Assembly (NCBI RefSeq): GCF_001422365.1
Contig: NZ_LMMT01000037.1
Location: 124,001-188,000 of the forward strand
Length of the DNA stretch: 64,000 bases
Direction: 5' to 3'
Source of the DNA: Pseudorhodoferax sp. Leaf265
Lineage (GTDB): Bacteria > Pseudomonadota > Gammaproteobacteria > Burkholderiales > Burkholderiaceae_C
Position numbers and translations under genes: made by a program. Shown in pieces: positions 44,860 to 58,640 of this stretch. The notes below the pieces were generated by a model. That model had not been told where the DNA came from. It saw only the letters and a program-made list of their open reading frames with translations, and ran no database searches. Within the stretch, counting starts at the first letter, position 1; every line of letters starts with the position of its first letter.

Positions 44860-45924
44860 ATGAAGCGCGCATTCCTCAAGAGCATCATTGCCACCGCCGC
44901 CGTGCTGGCCATCGCACCCTGGGCTAACGCCCAGGACAAGGGCCTGGTCGGCATCTCCATGCCCACCAAGTCCTCGGCCCGCTGGATCGACGACGGCAAC
45001 AACATGGTCAAGGTGCTCAAGGAGCGCGGCTACAAGGCCGACCTGCAGTACGCCGACGACGACATCCCGAACCAGCTGGCCCAGATCGAGAACATGGTGA
45101 CCAAGGGTGCCAAGGTGCTCGTGATCGCGTCCATCGACGGCACCACGCTGTCCAAGGCCTTGCAGAACGCGGCTGACAAGGGCGTCAAGGTGATCGCCTA
45201 CGACCGGCTCATCAAGGGCTCGAAGAACGTCGACTACTACGCCACCTTCGACAACTTCCAGGTCGGCGTGCTGCAGGCCTCCTCCATCGTCGACGCGCTG
45301 GGCTTGAAGCAGGGCAAGGGCCCCTTCAACATCGAGCTGTTCGGCGGCTCGCCCGACGACAACAACGCCTTCTTCTTCTACGACGGCGCGATGTCGGTCC
45401 TGAAGCCCTACATCGACAGCGGCAAGCTCGTGGTGCGCAGCAAGCAGCTGGGCATGGACAAGGTCGGCACGCTGCGCTGGGACGGCGCGGTGGCCCAGGC
45501 GCGCATGGACAACCTGCTGTCGGCCTTCTACGGCAACGCCAAGGTCGATGCCGTGCTCTCGCCCTACGACGGCCTGTCCATCGGCATCCTGTCTTCGCTC
45601 AAGGGCGTGGGCTACTGCACCAAGCAGACCCCGTGCCCCGTGGTGAGCGGGCAGGACGCCGAGGTGCAGTCCGTCAAGTCCATCCTGCGCGGCGAGCAGA
45701 CCTCCACCATCTTCAAGGACACGCGTGAGCTGGCCAAGGTCGCGGCCAACATGGTGGACGCCGTGGTCTCGGGCAAGACGCCCGAGGTCAACGACACGAA
45801 GACCTACAACAACGGCGTGAAGGTCGTGCCGTCCTACCTGCTCAAGCCCGTCACCGTGGACAAGAGCAACTGGGAGGCCGTGCTGATCGGCAGCGGCTAC
45901 TACAAGGCCTCGCAGATCAAGTAA
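44860..45924 (+). CDS. chvE: ChvE-type multiple-sugar ABC binding protein
   Basis: A 354-aa protein. The signal peptide ends near WANAQDKG. The ChvE pattern is clear: [46 protein letters not shown] and [11 protein letters not shown]. ChvE binds arabinose, glucose, galactose and others; in Agrobacterium it also signals to VirA, for which there is no sign here. AAGGAGA precedes ATG. It lies 39 nt after ytfQ and before its cognate gguA, so two binding proteins head a single operon. Confidence 0.92.
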   Translation: MKRAFLKSIIATAAVLAIAPWANAQDKGLVGISMPTKSSARWIDDGNNMVKVLKERGYKADLQYADDDIPNQLAQIENMVTKGAKVLVIASIDGTTLSKALQNAADKGVKVIAYDRLIKGSKNVDYYATFDNFQVGVLQASSIVDALGLKQGKGPFNIELFGGSPDDNNAFFFYDGAMSVLKPYIDSGKLVVRSKQLGMDKVGTLRWDGAVAQARMDNLLSAFYGNAKVDAVLSPYDGLSIGILSSLKGVGYCTKQTPCPVVSGQDAEVQSVKSILRGEQTSTIFKDTRELAKVAANMVDAVVSGKTPEVNDTKTYNNGVKVVPSYLLKPVTVDKSNWEAVLIGSGYYKASQIK

Positions 45925-45946
45925 GCGGACCGTGGCAGGGGCAGGC

Positions 45947-47490
<1,544 letters not shown>

Positions 47491-47494
<4 letters not shown>

Positions 47495-48710
47495 CAGAAG
47501 AGACATTGCCCGCGCGCGCCGCCCTGGCCGTGCCCCCGCCTTCCATGGGCAGCTTCCTGCGCCACAACTTCCGCGAATACGGCATGTTGCTGAGCCTGGT
47601 GGCGATCATGGTGTTCTTCCAGGTCATGACCGACGGCACGCTGATGCAGCCGTTGAACCTGACCAACCTGGTGCTGCAGAACAGCTACATCGTGATCATG
47701 GCGCTGGGCATGCTGCTGGTCATCGTGGCCGGCCACATCGACCTGTCGGTCGGCTCGGTCTGCGGCTTCGTCGGCGCCGTGGCGGCCGTGCTGATGGTGC
47801 AGTACGACTGGCCGGTGCTGCCGGCCGCGCTGGCCTGTCTGGTCTGCGGCGGACTGATCGGTGCGGCGCAGGGCTGGTTCGTGGCCTATGCGCGCATCCC
47901 GTCCTTCATCGTCACGCTGGCCGGCATGCTGGTGTTCAAGGGCCTGGCGCTGGCGGTGCTGGCAGGGCAGTCGGTCGGGCCGTTCCCGGAGGTGTTCCAG
48001 GGCCTGAGCAGCGGCTTCATTCCCGACCCGTTCGCCGCACCGCCCACGCCGGGCCAGCAGAGCCTGCGCCTGTTCACGCTGCTGCTGGGCATCGGCGCCG
48101 CACTGCTGTTCGCGTGGACCGGCTGGCGCGCACGCCAACGCCAGCGCGCACACGGCATCACGAGCGAGCCGGGTGGTTTCTTCGTGGCCAAGACCCTGGT
48201 GTTCGCCGCCATCCTGATCGGCTTCGCGTGGCTGCTGGCCTCGTACCGCGGCCTGCCCAACGTGCTGGTGGTGATGGCGCTGTTGATCCTGCTGTTCGAC
48301 TTCGTCACGCGGCGCAGCACCATCGGCCGGCGCATCTATGCGCTGGGCGGCAACGAAAAGGCGGCGCGGCTGTCGGGCATCGACACCAGGCGCCTGTCGT
48401 TCCTGACCTTCGTGAACATGGGCGTGCTGGCGGCCCTGGCCGGCCTGGTGTTCGCGGCGCGGCTCAACACCGCCACGCCCAAGGCCGGCCTGGGCTTCGA
48501 GCTCGACGTGATCGCGGCCTGCTTCATCGGCGGTGCCTCGGCCTCGGGCGGCGTGGGCAAGGTCATGGGCGCCGTGATCGGCGCCTTCATCATGGGCGTG
48601 ATGAACAACGGCATGTCCATCCTGGGCATCGGCATCGACTACCAGCAGGTCATCAAGGGGCTGGTGCTGCTGGCAGCGGTGTTCATCGACGTCTATCACA
48701 AGAACAAGGC

Positions 48711-48714
<4 letters not shown>
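47491..48714 (+). CDS. gguB: Sugar ABC transporter permease GguB
   Basis: A 407-aa membrane protein with about ten hydrophobic segments. The hallmark [21 protein letters not shown] and [15 protein letters not shown] motifs define the RbsC/XylH/GguB class. The central hydrophilic loop ([16 protein letters not shown]) is typical of the longer GguB/MmsB members. It works with GguA and ChvE. It is coupled on both sides by ATGA overlaps. Confidence 0.92.
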
Positions 48715-50213
<1,499 letters not shown>

Positions 50214-50214
50214 C

Positions 50215-50551
50215 TGACCACCGGTTTTTGCGTTTGGCGGTGGACCACGCCGACGGTGTACTCCACTCCGCGAATGTCACCCGCCCCGGGCCGCAGGCGG
50301 CCCGCGGCTCCTTCTTTATTTCGCTGCGTGGAGCACACCATCGTCGTGGTCTGGACGCCTCGTGCTTGATCGGCCGGCACGACGCGACGTCTCCAGGGAC
50401 GAGGGCATCGGGTGGCCCCTGCAGCGAAATCAAGGAGGAGCCTGGGCCGCCTGCGGCCCTGGCGGGGGACATTCGCGGAAGGGGCCACCCGGTGGCCTCG
50501 GCCCGCGCGCAACCCAGTCACAGCGCGCAAGCGAGCGCCAAGCGTTGCGGG
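50215..50551. repeat. Structured non-coding insertion element between ytfR and ytfT
   Basis: No credible gene lies in this 337-bp stretch. Two inverted copies of a 60-bp core lie at 50268-50327 and 50421-50478 (about 50 matching positions). Each core contains a GC hairpin (CGGGCCGC-AG-GCGGCCCG and GGGCCGC-CT-GCGGCCC). Each is enclosed by its own 24-nt complementary stem (50243-50266 with 50328-50351; 50397-50420 with 50480-50503), 21 of 24 pairs each, and the two stems differ in sequence. A third hairpin lies at the centre (50351-50396). The whole is symmetric around 50373. TGCATGAC flanks it on both sides. Confidence 0.8.
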
Positions 50552-50559
50552 TGCATGAC
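50552..50559. repeat. Right copy of 8-bp direct repeat TGCATGAC
   Basis: Identical to 50207-50214 and immediately followed by the ytfT start ATG at 50560. Joining the two copies would leave ytfR stop and ytfT start one base apart, like the tight junctions elsewhere in this operon. Confidence 0.5.
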
Positions 50560-51576
50560 ATGACCCGCTGGATGCACCACCGCCTTGCCTGGCCCCTGGT
50601 CACGCTGGCCATCCTGCTGATCGTCAACGCCGCTTTCAACCCGGGCTTCCTGCGCATCGAATGGCGCGAGGGCCACCTCTACGGCAGCCTCATCGACATC
50701 CTGAACCGCGCCGCCCCGCTGATCCTGGTCTCGCTGGGCATGACGCTGGTGATCGCCACGCGCGGCATCGACATCTCGGTCGGCGCGGTGGTGGCCATCA
50801 GCGCGGCCGTGGCGGCCTGGGCCATCGGCGGCAACGTGGACGGCACGGCGCGCTTCGGCCTGCCGCTGGCCATCGTGGCGGCCCTGGGTGTGGCGCTCGC
50901 CTGCGGGCTGTGGAACGGCGTGCTCGTGGCCGGCGTGGGCATGCAGCCCATCATTGCCACGCTGGTCCTGATGGTGGCCGGGCGCGGCATCGCGCAGCTC
51001 ATCACCGACGGGCAGATCCTCACGGTCTACCACAAGCCCTTCTTCTTGCTGGGCGGCGGCTACCTGCTGGGCCTGCCGTTCTCGGTGTTCGTGGTGGCTG
51101 CCGTGTTCGGCCTGTTGTACCTGGCCGCCACGCGCACCGCGCTGGGCCTGTTCATCCAGTCGGTGGGCATCAACCCCACGGCTGCCCGCGTGGCGGGCGT
51201 GCGGGCGAAGCGGCTCGTCCTGGGTGCCTACGCGGTCTGCGGTCTGTGCGCGGGCATGGCGGGGCTGTTGATCAGCTCCAACATCAAGAGCGCGGACGCC
51301 AACAATGCGGGCCAGCTGCTGGAACTCGATGCCATCCTCGCCGTGACCCTGGGCGGAACCCTGCTCACCGGCGGGCGCTTCAGCCTGGTCGGCAGCGCGA
51401 TCGGCGCGCTGATCATCCAGACGCTGACCTACGCCATCTACTCGCTGGGCGTGCCACCCGAGATCAACCTCGTGGTCAAGGCCGTGGTGGTGTTCGCCGT
51501 GATGCTGCTGCAATCGTCCGAGTTCCGCGCCACGCTGCGCGTGCTGGCCGTGCGGCCGGCCGGAGGCATGCGATGA
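50560..51576 (+). CDS. ytfT: Sugar ABC transporter permease YtfT
   Basis: A 338-aa permease. FLRIEWREGHLYGSLIDILN, then NRAAPLILVSLGMTLVIATRG and IDISVGAVVAISAAVAAWAI, match YtfT closely. IKSADANNAGQLLELDAILAV is the RbsC-family C-terminal motif. ATG 50560 fits the family N-terminus (MTRWMHHRLAWPLVTLAILL). Overlaps yjfF by 4 bp. No ribosome site is visible at the normal distance, and a 3-codon frame ATG-ACA-TGA overlaps the start region. Confidence 0.92.
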   Translation: MTRWMHHRLAWPLVTLAILLIVNAAFNPGFLRIEWREGHLYGSLIDILNRAAPLILVSLGMTLVIATRGIDISVGAVVAISAAVAAWAIGGNVDGTARFGLPLAIVAALGVALACGLWNGVLVAGVGMQPIIATLVLMVAGRGIAQLITDGQILTVYHKPFFLLGGGYLLGLPFSVFVVAAVFGLLYLAATRTALGLFIQSVGINPTAARVAGVRAKRLVLGAYAVCGLCAGMAGLLISSNIKSADANNAGQLLELDAILAVTLGGTLLTGGRFSLVGSAIGALIIQTLTYAIYSLGVPPEINLVVKAVVVFAVMLLQSSEFRATLRVLAVRPAGGMR

Positions 51577-52580
51577 GCAGCGTGCCCGCACCGCACATGC
51601 CGCCCGCGGCCAGCCCCCCGCGGCTGGACCCCAAGTACCTGCCGCTGGCCGCCACCATCTCGCTGTTCTTCGCCGTGGCCACGCTGGGCAGCCTGCGCTA
51701 CGACGGCTTCTTCTCGGCCCAGGTGTTCCTGAACCTGCTGATCGACAACGCCTTCGTGCTGGTGGTGGCCGTCGGCATGAGCTTCGTGATCCTCACCGGC
51801 GGCATCGACCTGTCGGTGGGCTCCGTCATCGCGCTGACCACCATGGTCTCGGCCGCGCTGGTCGAGCGGCATGGCTGGAGCCCCGCAGCCACCATCCCGC
51901 TGGTGCTCGTGATGGGCACGCTGTTCGGTGGTTTCATGGGGCTCTTGATCGAGCGCTTCCGGCTGCAACCCTTCATCGTCACGCTGGCCGGCATGTTTCT
52001 CGCGCGCGGGCTGTGCTACCTCATCAGCATCGACTCCATCAGCATCACGAGCGAGGCGTACTCGGACCTCGCGCAGATCCGTGTTCCGCTGCCGGGCGAA
52101 ACCTCCTTGTCGCTCTCGGCCGTGATCGCGCTGGTGGTGCTGGCACTGGCCATCTACGTGGCGCACTGGACGCCTTTCGGCCGCACGGTCTACGCCATCG
52201 GCGGCAACGAGCAGTCGGCGCGGCTCATGGGCCTGCCGGTGCGGCGCACGCTGGTGGGGGTCTACGCCCTGTCTGGGCTGTGCTCTGCGCTGGCCGGCGT
52301 GCTGTTCACCTTCTACATGCTGTCGGGCTATGGTCTGCACGCGCTCGGGCTGGAACTGGACGCGATCGCCGCCGTCGTCATCGGCGGCACGCTGCTCTCG
52401 GGCGGCGTGGGCTACCTGGCCGGCACGCTGTTCGGTGTGCTGATGCTCGGGATCATCCAGACGCTGATTTCCTTCGACGGCACGCTGAGCTCGTGGTGGA
52501 CGCGCATCGTCGTGGGCGCGCTGCTGTTCGTGTTCTGTCTGCTGCAGCGCTTCATCACGGCGCGCGGCCCCCACCGGTGA
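51573..52580 (+). CDS. yjfF: Sugar ABC transporter permease YjfF
   Basis: A 335-aa permease and partner of YtfT in a heterodimeric channel. The motifs [39 protein letters not shown] and AIGGNEQSARLMGLPV are as in YjfF. The N-terminus has a short Pro-rich extension (MSSVPAPHMPPAASPPRLD). Its start overlaps the ytfT stop (ATGA). It is followed at 7 nt by the arabinonate dehydratase gene, so uptake and catabolism share one transcript. Confidence 0.92.
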   Translation: MSSVPAPHMPPAASPPRLDPKYLPLAATISLFFAVATLGSLRYDGFFSAQVFLNLLIDNAFVLVVAVGMSFVILTGGIDLSVGSVIALTTMVSAALVERHGWSPAATIPLVLVMGTLFGGFMGLLIERFRLQPFIVTLAGMFLARGLCYLISIDSISITSEAYSDLAQIRVPLPGETSLSLSAVIALVVLALAIYVAHWTPFGRTVYAIGGNEQSARLMGLPVRRTLVGVYALSGLCSALAGVLFTFYMLSGYGLHALGLELDAIAAVVIGGTLLSGGVGYLAGTLFGVLMLGIIQTLISFDGTLSSWWTRIVVGALLFVFCLLQRFITARGPHR

Positions 52581-52587
52581 GATCTCC

Positions 52588-54327
52588 ATGACCCAGAAGA
52601 AACTGCGCTCCAGCGAATGGTTCGGCACGGCCGACAAGAACGGCTTCATGTACCGCAGCTGGATGAAGAACCAAGGCATTCCCGACCACGAGTTCGACGG
52701 CCGGCCCATCGTCGGCATTTGCAACACCTGGTCGGAGCTGACGCCGTGCAACGCGCACTTCCGCAAGATCGCCGAGCACGTCAAGCGCGGCATCTCCGAG
52801 GCGGGCGGTTTCCCGGTGGAGTTCCCGGTGTTCTCCAACGGCGAGTCCAATCTGCGGCCGACTGCCATGCTCACGCGCAACCTGGCCAGCATGGACGTGG
52901 AGGAGGCCATCCGCGGCAACCCCATCGATGCGGTGGTGCTGCTGACCGGCTGCGACAAGACGACGCCCGCGCTGCTGATGGGCGCGGCCAGCTGCGACAT
53001 CCCGGCCATCGTGGTCACGGGCGGGCCCATGCTCAACGGCAAGCTCGAGGGCCGCAACATCGGCTCGGGCACGGCCGTGTGGCAGCTGCACGAGTCGTTC
53101 AAGGCCGGCGAGATCAACCTGCACCAGTTCCTGGCGGCCGAAGGCGGCATGTCGCGCTCGGCCGGCACCTGCAACACCATGGGCACGGCCTCCACCATGG
53201 CCTGCATGGCCGAGGCGCTGGGCACCTCGCTGCCGCACAACGCGGCGATTCCCGCCGTGGATGCGCGGCGCTACGTGCTGGCGCAGATGTCGGGCGCGCG
53301 CGCCGTGGCGATGGCGCGCGAGGGGCTGAGCCTGTCGAAGATCCTCACGCGCCAGGCCTTCGAGAACGCGATCCGCGTGAACGCGGCCATCGGCGGCTCC
53401 ACCAACGCCGTGATCCACCTGAAGGCCATCGCCGGCCGCATCGGCGTGCCACTGGAGCTGGAGGACTGGACACGCATCGGCGCCGGCACGCCCACGCTGG
53501 TCGACCTGATGCCCTCGGGCCGCTTCCTGATGGAGGAGTTCTACTACGCGGGCGGCCTGCCGGCCGTGCTGCGGCGCCTGGGCGAGCACGGCCTGCTGCC
53601 GCATCCCGAGGCGCTGACCGTGAACGGCCACACGCTGTGGGACAACGTGAAGGACGCGCCCAGCTACGACGACGAGGTGATCCGCCCGCTGGACAAGCCG
53701 CTGCTGCCCGACGGCGGCATGCGCATCCTGCGCGGCAACCTGGCGCCGCGCGGCGCCGTGCTCAAGCCCTCGGCCGCCACGCCCGCGCTGCTGCAGCACC
53801 GCGGCCGCGCCGTGGTCTTCGAGAACCTGGAGCACTACAAGGAGCGCATCGTCGACGAATCGCTGGAGGTGGACGCCGACTCGGTGCTGGTGCTCAAGAA
53901 CTGCGGCCCGCGCGGCTACCCCGGCATGGCCGAGGTCGGCAACATGGGCCTGCCGCCCAAGCTGCTGCGGCGCGGCATCAAGGACATGGTGCGCATCTCG
54001 GACGCGCGCATGAGCGGCACGGCCTACGGCACCGTGGTGCTGCACGTGGCGCCCGAGGCCGGCGCGGGCGGCCCGCTGTTGGCCGTGCAGGACGGCGACT
54101 GGATCGAGCTGGACTGCGCGGGCGGCCGGCTGCACCTGGACATCTCCGACGAAGAACTGGCACGCCGCCTGGCCGATCGCGCCGCGCAGGCCGCGCGTGG
54201 GGCCCCGGCTGTGCGCGGCGGCTACGCCGGGCTCTACGTGCAACACGTGCTGCAGGCCGACGAGGGCTGCGACTTCGACTTCCTGGTCGGCTGCCGCGGC
54301 GCCGACGTGCCACGCCACTCCCACTGA
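52588..54327 (+). CDS. L-arabinonate dehydratase (IlvD/Edd family)
   Basis: A 579-aa enzyme. Iron-sulfur cysteines lie at about 54 (SELTPCNAHF), 122 ([12 protein letters not shown]) and 195 ([11 protein letters not shown]). KLRSSEWFG, the MKNCGPRGYPGMAEVGNMG-like stretch (LKNCGPRGYPGMAEVGNMG) and the ending DFDFLVGCRG follow the characterised Rhizobium L-arabinonate dehydratase. It converts L-arabinonate to 2-keto-3-deoxy-L-arabinonate. It differs clearly from the xylonate-type enzyme at 24430-26271, so the window holds two separate aldonate dehydratases. Often named araC in this pathway, not to be confused with the regulator. Confidence 0.9.
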   Translation: MTQKKLRSSEWFGTADKNGFMYRSWMKNQGIPDHEFDGRPIVGICNTWSELTPCNAHFRKIAEHVKRGISEAGGFPVEFPVFSNGESNLRPTAMLTRNLASMDVEEAIRGNPIDAVVLLTGCDKTTPALLMGAASCDIPAIVVTGGPMLNGKLEGRNIGSGTAVWQLHESFKAGEINLHQFLAAEGGMSRSAGTCNTMGTASTMACMAEALGTSLPHNAAIPAVDARRYVLAQMSGARAVAMAREGLSLSKILTRQAFENAIRVNAAIGGSTNAVIHLKAIAGRIGVPLELEDWTRIGAGTPTLVDLMPSGRFLMEEFYYAGGLPAVLRRLGEHGLLPHPEALTVNGHTLWDNVKDAPSYDDEVIRPLDKPLLPDGGMRILRGNLAPRGAVLKPSAATPALLQHRGRAVVFENLEHYKERIVDESLEVDADSVLVLKNCGPRGYPGMAEVGNMGLPPKLLRRGIKDMVRISDARMSGTAYGTVVLHVAPEAGAGGPLLAVQDGDWIELDCAGGRLHLDISDEELARRLADRAAQAARGAPAVRGGYAGLYVQHVLQADEGCDFDFLVGCRGADVPRHSH

Positions 54328-54340
54328 GCAAACCCACTCC

Positions 54341-55257
54341 ATGACCAAACCCCGCTACCAAGGCGTCTTCCCCGTCGTCCCGACCACCTTCCACGAGGAC
54401 GGCAGCCTGGACCTCGCCAGCCAGAAGCGCTGCGTCGACTTCATGATCGACGCGGGCTCGCACGGCCTGGCCATCCTGGCCAACTTCTCCGAGCAGTTCC
54501 TGATCGCCGACGACGAGCGCGAACTGCTCACCCGCACCGTGCTCGAGCACGTGGCCGGCCGCGTGCCCGTGATCGTGACGACCACGCACTTCTCCACCAG
54601 GGTCTGTGCCGAGCGCAGCCGCCGCGCGCAGGACATGGGCGCGGCCATGGTCATGGTGATGCCGCCCTACCACGGCGCCACCTTCCGCGTGGGCGAACCG
54701 CAGATCCACGGCTTCTATGCCGCGCTGTCGGACGCCATCGACATTCCCATCATGGTGCAGGACGCGCCGGCCGCCGGCACGCCGATGTCGGCGGCCTTCC
54801 TCGCGCGCATGGCGCAAGAGATCGAGCACCTGAGCTACTTCAAGATCGAGACGGCGGGCGCCGCGGGCAAGCTGCGCGAGCTGATCCGGCTGGGCGGAGA
54901 CGCCATCGAAGGCCCCTGGGACGGCGAGGAGGCGATCACGCTGATCCCCGACCTGGACGCTGGCGCGACCGGCGCGATGACGGGCGGCGGCTACCCCGAC
55001 GGCATCCGCCAGATCATGGACCCGTTTGTCGCCGGCAACCGGGAGGAATCCATCGCGCAATACACGCGCTGGCTGCCGCTGATCAACTACGAAAACCGCC
55101 AGGCCGGCTTCCTGGCGGCCAAGGCGCTGATGCTGGAGGGCGGCGTGATCGCCTGCGACGCACCGCGCGCGCCCTGGCCGGCCATGCACCCCGAGGTGCG
55201 CAAGGGGCTGCTTGAGACGGCTCGCCGGCTCGACCCGCTGGTGTTGCGCTGGGGACG

Positions 55258-55261
<4 letters not shown>
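54341..55261 (+). CDS. 2-keto-3-deoxy-L-arabinonate dehydratase (DapA/NAL superfamily)
   Basis: A 306-aa TIM-barrel lyase. The Schiff-base lysine is in LSYFKIET (Lys168) and the Tyr-containing loop in MPPYHGATFRV. ILANFSEQFLIADDERE, AIEGPWDGEEAITL and DLDAGATGAMTGGGYPDGI agree with the L-KDA dehydratase of Azospirillum, which yields alpha-ketoglutarate semialdehyde. The gene lies 13 nt after the arabinonate dehydratase. The enzyme needed next, the semialdehyde dehydrogenase, is not in the window. Its stop overlaps the convergent livF stop by 4 bp. Confidence 0.9.
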
Positions 55262-55976
<715 letters not shown>

Positions 55977-55977
<1 letters not shown>

Positions 55978-56738
55978 CAGGCGGGTGCTCCGGCCGGTTC
56001 TTCGGTGCCCAGGTAGACGGCCTGCACCTGCGGATTGCCGCGGATCGCGTCCACATCGCCCGACACCAGTACCTTGCCGTAGACCAGCACCGAGATGCGG
56101 TCTGCCAGCGCGAACACGGCCTTCATGTCGTGCTCGATCAGGAGGATGGCCATGTCGCGCTGGAGCTGGCGGATCAGTTCGGTCATGCGTTCGGAGTCTT
56201 CGGGGCCCATGCCGGCCATGGGCTCGTCGAGCAGCAGCAGCTTGGGCTTGGCGGCCAGGGCCAGCGCCACGTCGAGCTTGCGCTGGGCGCCGTGGGGCAG
56301 GGTGCCGGCCACGCGGTGCTGGTCGGAGGCCAGGCCCACGCGCTCGGCCAGGGCCTGCGCGGTGTCGGCCAGCGGGCGCTCGTGGCGCCGGTCGCGCAGC
56401 AGGCCGAAGCTGGAGCCCGCATGGGCCTGGGCCGCCAGCAGCAGGTTGTCGCGCACGGTGGCCTCGCGGAAGATGCTCGTGATCTGGAAGCAGCGCGACA
56501 GGCCGGCGCGCACGCGCGCGTGCATGGGCAGGCGCGTGAGGTCCTGGCCGTCGAGCAGCACGCGGCCCGCATCGGGCGGCATCAGGCCCGAGATCAGGTT
56601 CACGAGCGTGGACTTGCCGGCGCCGTTGGGGCCGATCAGTGCATGGATCTCGCCGGGTTGCACCGTGAAGGAGACATGGTCCGTGGCCAGCAGTGCGCCG
56701 AAGCGTTTGACGAGGCCTTCGACCTGGAAGAAGCTCAT
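55977..56738 (-). CDS. livG: ABC ATPase LivG
   Basis: A 253-aa ATPase: [17 protein letters not shown] (Walker A), FQITSIFREATVRDNLLLA, LPHGAQRKLDVALALA (a variant signature with HGAQ in place of SGGQ), LLLDEPMAGMGPED (Walker B) and LIEHDM. The HGAQRKLD signature is common in LivG. Strong AGGAGG ribosome site before ATG 56738. Overlaps livM by 4 bp. Confidence 0.92.
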
Positions 56739-57703
56739 GGCAAGACCTCCTGCAGCGGCGTGCTCCGGGCAGGACGCCGTTCCAGCACGCTGGCCAGCCC
56801 CTTCGGCGCCAGGAACACGATGGCGATCAGCAGCACGCCCAGCGGCAGGTGCCAGTACTCGGTGTGCAGCTTGACCAGCTCTTCGAGCCCGATCCAGACC
56901 GCAGCGCCCACCGGCCCGCCCCAGCGCCGGCCCACGCCGCCGATGACCACCATCACGACCAGCGTGGCCGACTGCGTCCAGTGCATGAGCTGCGGGCTCA
57001 CGAAGCTGTTGTGCGAGACCAGCAGCGCACCGGACAGGCCGGCCAGCGCGCCGGCCATGGCGAAGGCCGCCAGCCGCAGCCGGAACACCGGGAAGCCCAT
57101 GGCCTGCATGCGCGTCTCGTTGTCGCGGATGCCCATCAAGGCATGGCCGAAGCGCGAGACGGTGGCGCGGTTGAGCATGGCCATCGCGGCCGCGAACAGC
57201 ACCAGCACGACCCAGTAGAAGGTGGGCTCGTGCATGCTGTCCAGGCCCAGGCCGAACTGCGGGCGTTCCATGAGGTTGTAGCCGTCGTCGCCGCCGTAGG
57301 CGCGCAGCGCGACCGCGACGAAGTACAGCATCTGGGCGAAGGCCAGCGTGATCATGATGAAGTACACGCCGCGCGTGCGCAGCGCCACCAGCCCGATCAG
57401 CGCGGCCATGCCGCCCGCCACCGCCATCGCGGCCGGCCACAGCAGCCAGGCCGAGGTCTGCCCGGCATCGGCCAGCGCCACCAGCGTGTAGGCGCCCACG
57501 CCCACGAAGCCCATGTGGCCCAGCGCCACGAGGCCGCCGTAGCCCAGGATGAAGTTCAGGCTGGCCGCGGCCAGCGCGAAGACGAGCGCGCGGCGCACGA
57601 AGTTGATGTAGTAGTCCAGTCCCAGCAACGGGGCCAGCAGCGGAAAGGCCGCGAGCAGGGCGAACACGGCCCAGGGCAGCCAGCGGGACAGCGAGGAATG
57701 CAT
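56735..57703 (-). CDS. livM: ABC permease LivM
   Basis: A 322-aa membrane protein with about nine helices. LNFILGYGGLVALGHMGFVGVGAY and FGHALMGIRDNETRMQAMGFP (the coupling loop) are standard LivM motifs. It pairs with LivH. Start ATG 57703 lies 7 nt after the livH stop. Confidence 0.92.
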   Translation of the reverse strand: MHSSLSRWLPWAVFALLAAFPLLAPLLGLDYYINFVRRALVFALAAASLNFILGYGGLVALGHMGFVGVGAYTLVALADAGQTSAWLLWPAAMAVAGGMAALIGLVALRTRGVYFIMITLAFAQMLYFVAVALRAYGGDDGYNLMERPQFGLGLDSMHEPTFYWVVLVLFAAAMAMLNRATVSRFGHALMGIRDNETRMQAMGFPVFRLRLAAFAMAGALAGLSGALLVSHNSFVSPQLMHWTQSATLVVMVVIGGVGRRWGGPVGAAVWIGLEELVKLHTEYWHLPLGVLLIAIVFLAPKGLASVLERRPARSTPLQEVLP

Positions 57704-57710
57704 GGGATGG

Positions 57711-58631
57711 TCAGCCGCGGGCGGGGAACAGGCCGGTGGGTTTGAAGGCCAGCACGCCGGCCATCAGCGCATAGGTGGCCAGGCCTGCGACCAGCGGCGC
57801 GAGGTCGGACACCAGCGTAGGCGGCAGCACGCTGCGCAGCGCCATGGGCACGAAGGCGCGGCCGATGGTGTCGACCAGGCCGACCAGCATGGCCGCCACG
57901 AAGGCGCCGCGCACCGAGCCGATGCCGCCGATGACCAGCACCACGAGCGAAGGGATCAGGATCTCCTCGCCCATGCCCACCTGCACGGCCGTGAGCGGGC
58001 CCATCAGCGCGCCGGCCAGCGCCGCGAGCGCCGCGCCGAGCAGGAAGACGAGCGAGAACACGCGGTCCACGCGCACGCCCATCCACTCGGCCATGGCACG
58101 GTTCGATGCGCCGGCGCGCACCAGCATGCCCACGCGTGTGTGGTTCACGAGCCCGTACAGGCCCAGCGCCACGAGCACGCCGGCCGCCAGGATCACGAAG
58201 CGGTACGCCGGATAGGGCAGGCCGGGGATCAGCTCCACCGGGCCGGCCAGCGCGGCCGGCGCAGAGGCCATGATGGGCGAGGGACCCCAGGCCATCTTCA
58301 CGAGATCGTCGGCGATCAGGATGATGCCGAAGGTGGCCAGCACCTGCGACAGATGGTCGCGGCCGTAGAGCCGGCGCACCAGCAGGGCCTCCAGCGCCAG
58401 CGCCACCAGCACCACCACGGCCAGCGCCGCGAGCAGCGCGCCGATGAAGGAGCCGGTCTGCGTGTGCACGCTGGCCGCCACATAGGCCCCGCCCATGAAC
58501 AGCGAGCCGTGCGCCAGGTTCATGACGTCCATGATGCCGAACACCAGCGTGAGCCCGGCGGCCAGCAGGAACAGCATCAGGCCGTAGCCGATGCCGTTGA
58601 GCATCTGTTCGATGAAGAGGGTGGCCGTCAC
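57711..58631 (-). CDS. livH: ABC permease LivH
   Basis: A 306-aa permease. IEQMLNGIGYGLMLFLLAAGLTLVFGIMDVMNLAHGS is the LivH opening (read in pieces), and RAGASNRAMAEWMGVRVDRVF is the coupling loop. The GTG 58631 start fits the family N-terminus, although no ribosome site is evident. It lies 9 nt after the binding-protein stop. Confidence 0.9.
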   Translation of the reverse strand: MTATLFIEQMLNGIGYGLMLFLLAAGLTLVFGIMDVMNLAHGSLFMGGAYVAASVHTQTGSFIGALLAALAVVVLVALALEALLVRRLYGRDHLSQVLATFGIILIADDLVKMAWGPSPIMASAPAALAGPVELIPGLPYPAYRFVILAAGVLVALGLYGLVNHTRVGMLVRAGASNRAMAEWMGVRVDRVFSLVFLLGAALAALAGALMGPLTAVQVGMGEEILIPSLVVLVIGGIGSVRGAFVAAMLVGLVDTIGRAFVPMALRSVLPPTLVSDLAPLVAGLATYALMAGVLAFKPTGLFPARG

Positions 58632-58640
58632 GTCAGTGGG

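Noticed and set aside
44860-45924. ChvE as evidence for plant virulence signalling
   Set aside because: No virA/virG or opine genes are present; the neighbouring genes fit ordinary sugar uptake and catabolism.
50362-50560. Upstream extension of ytfT into the intergenic element
   Set aside because: The extended residues show no similarity to YtfT, whose conserved N-terminus starts at ATG 50560; the DNA there is palindromic.
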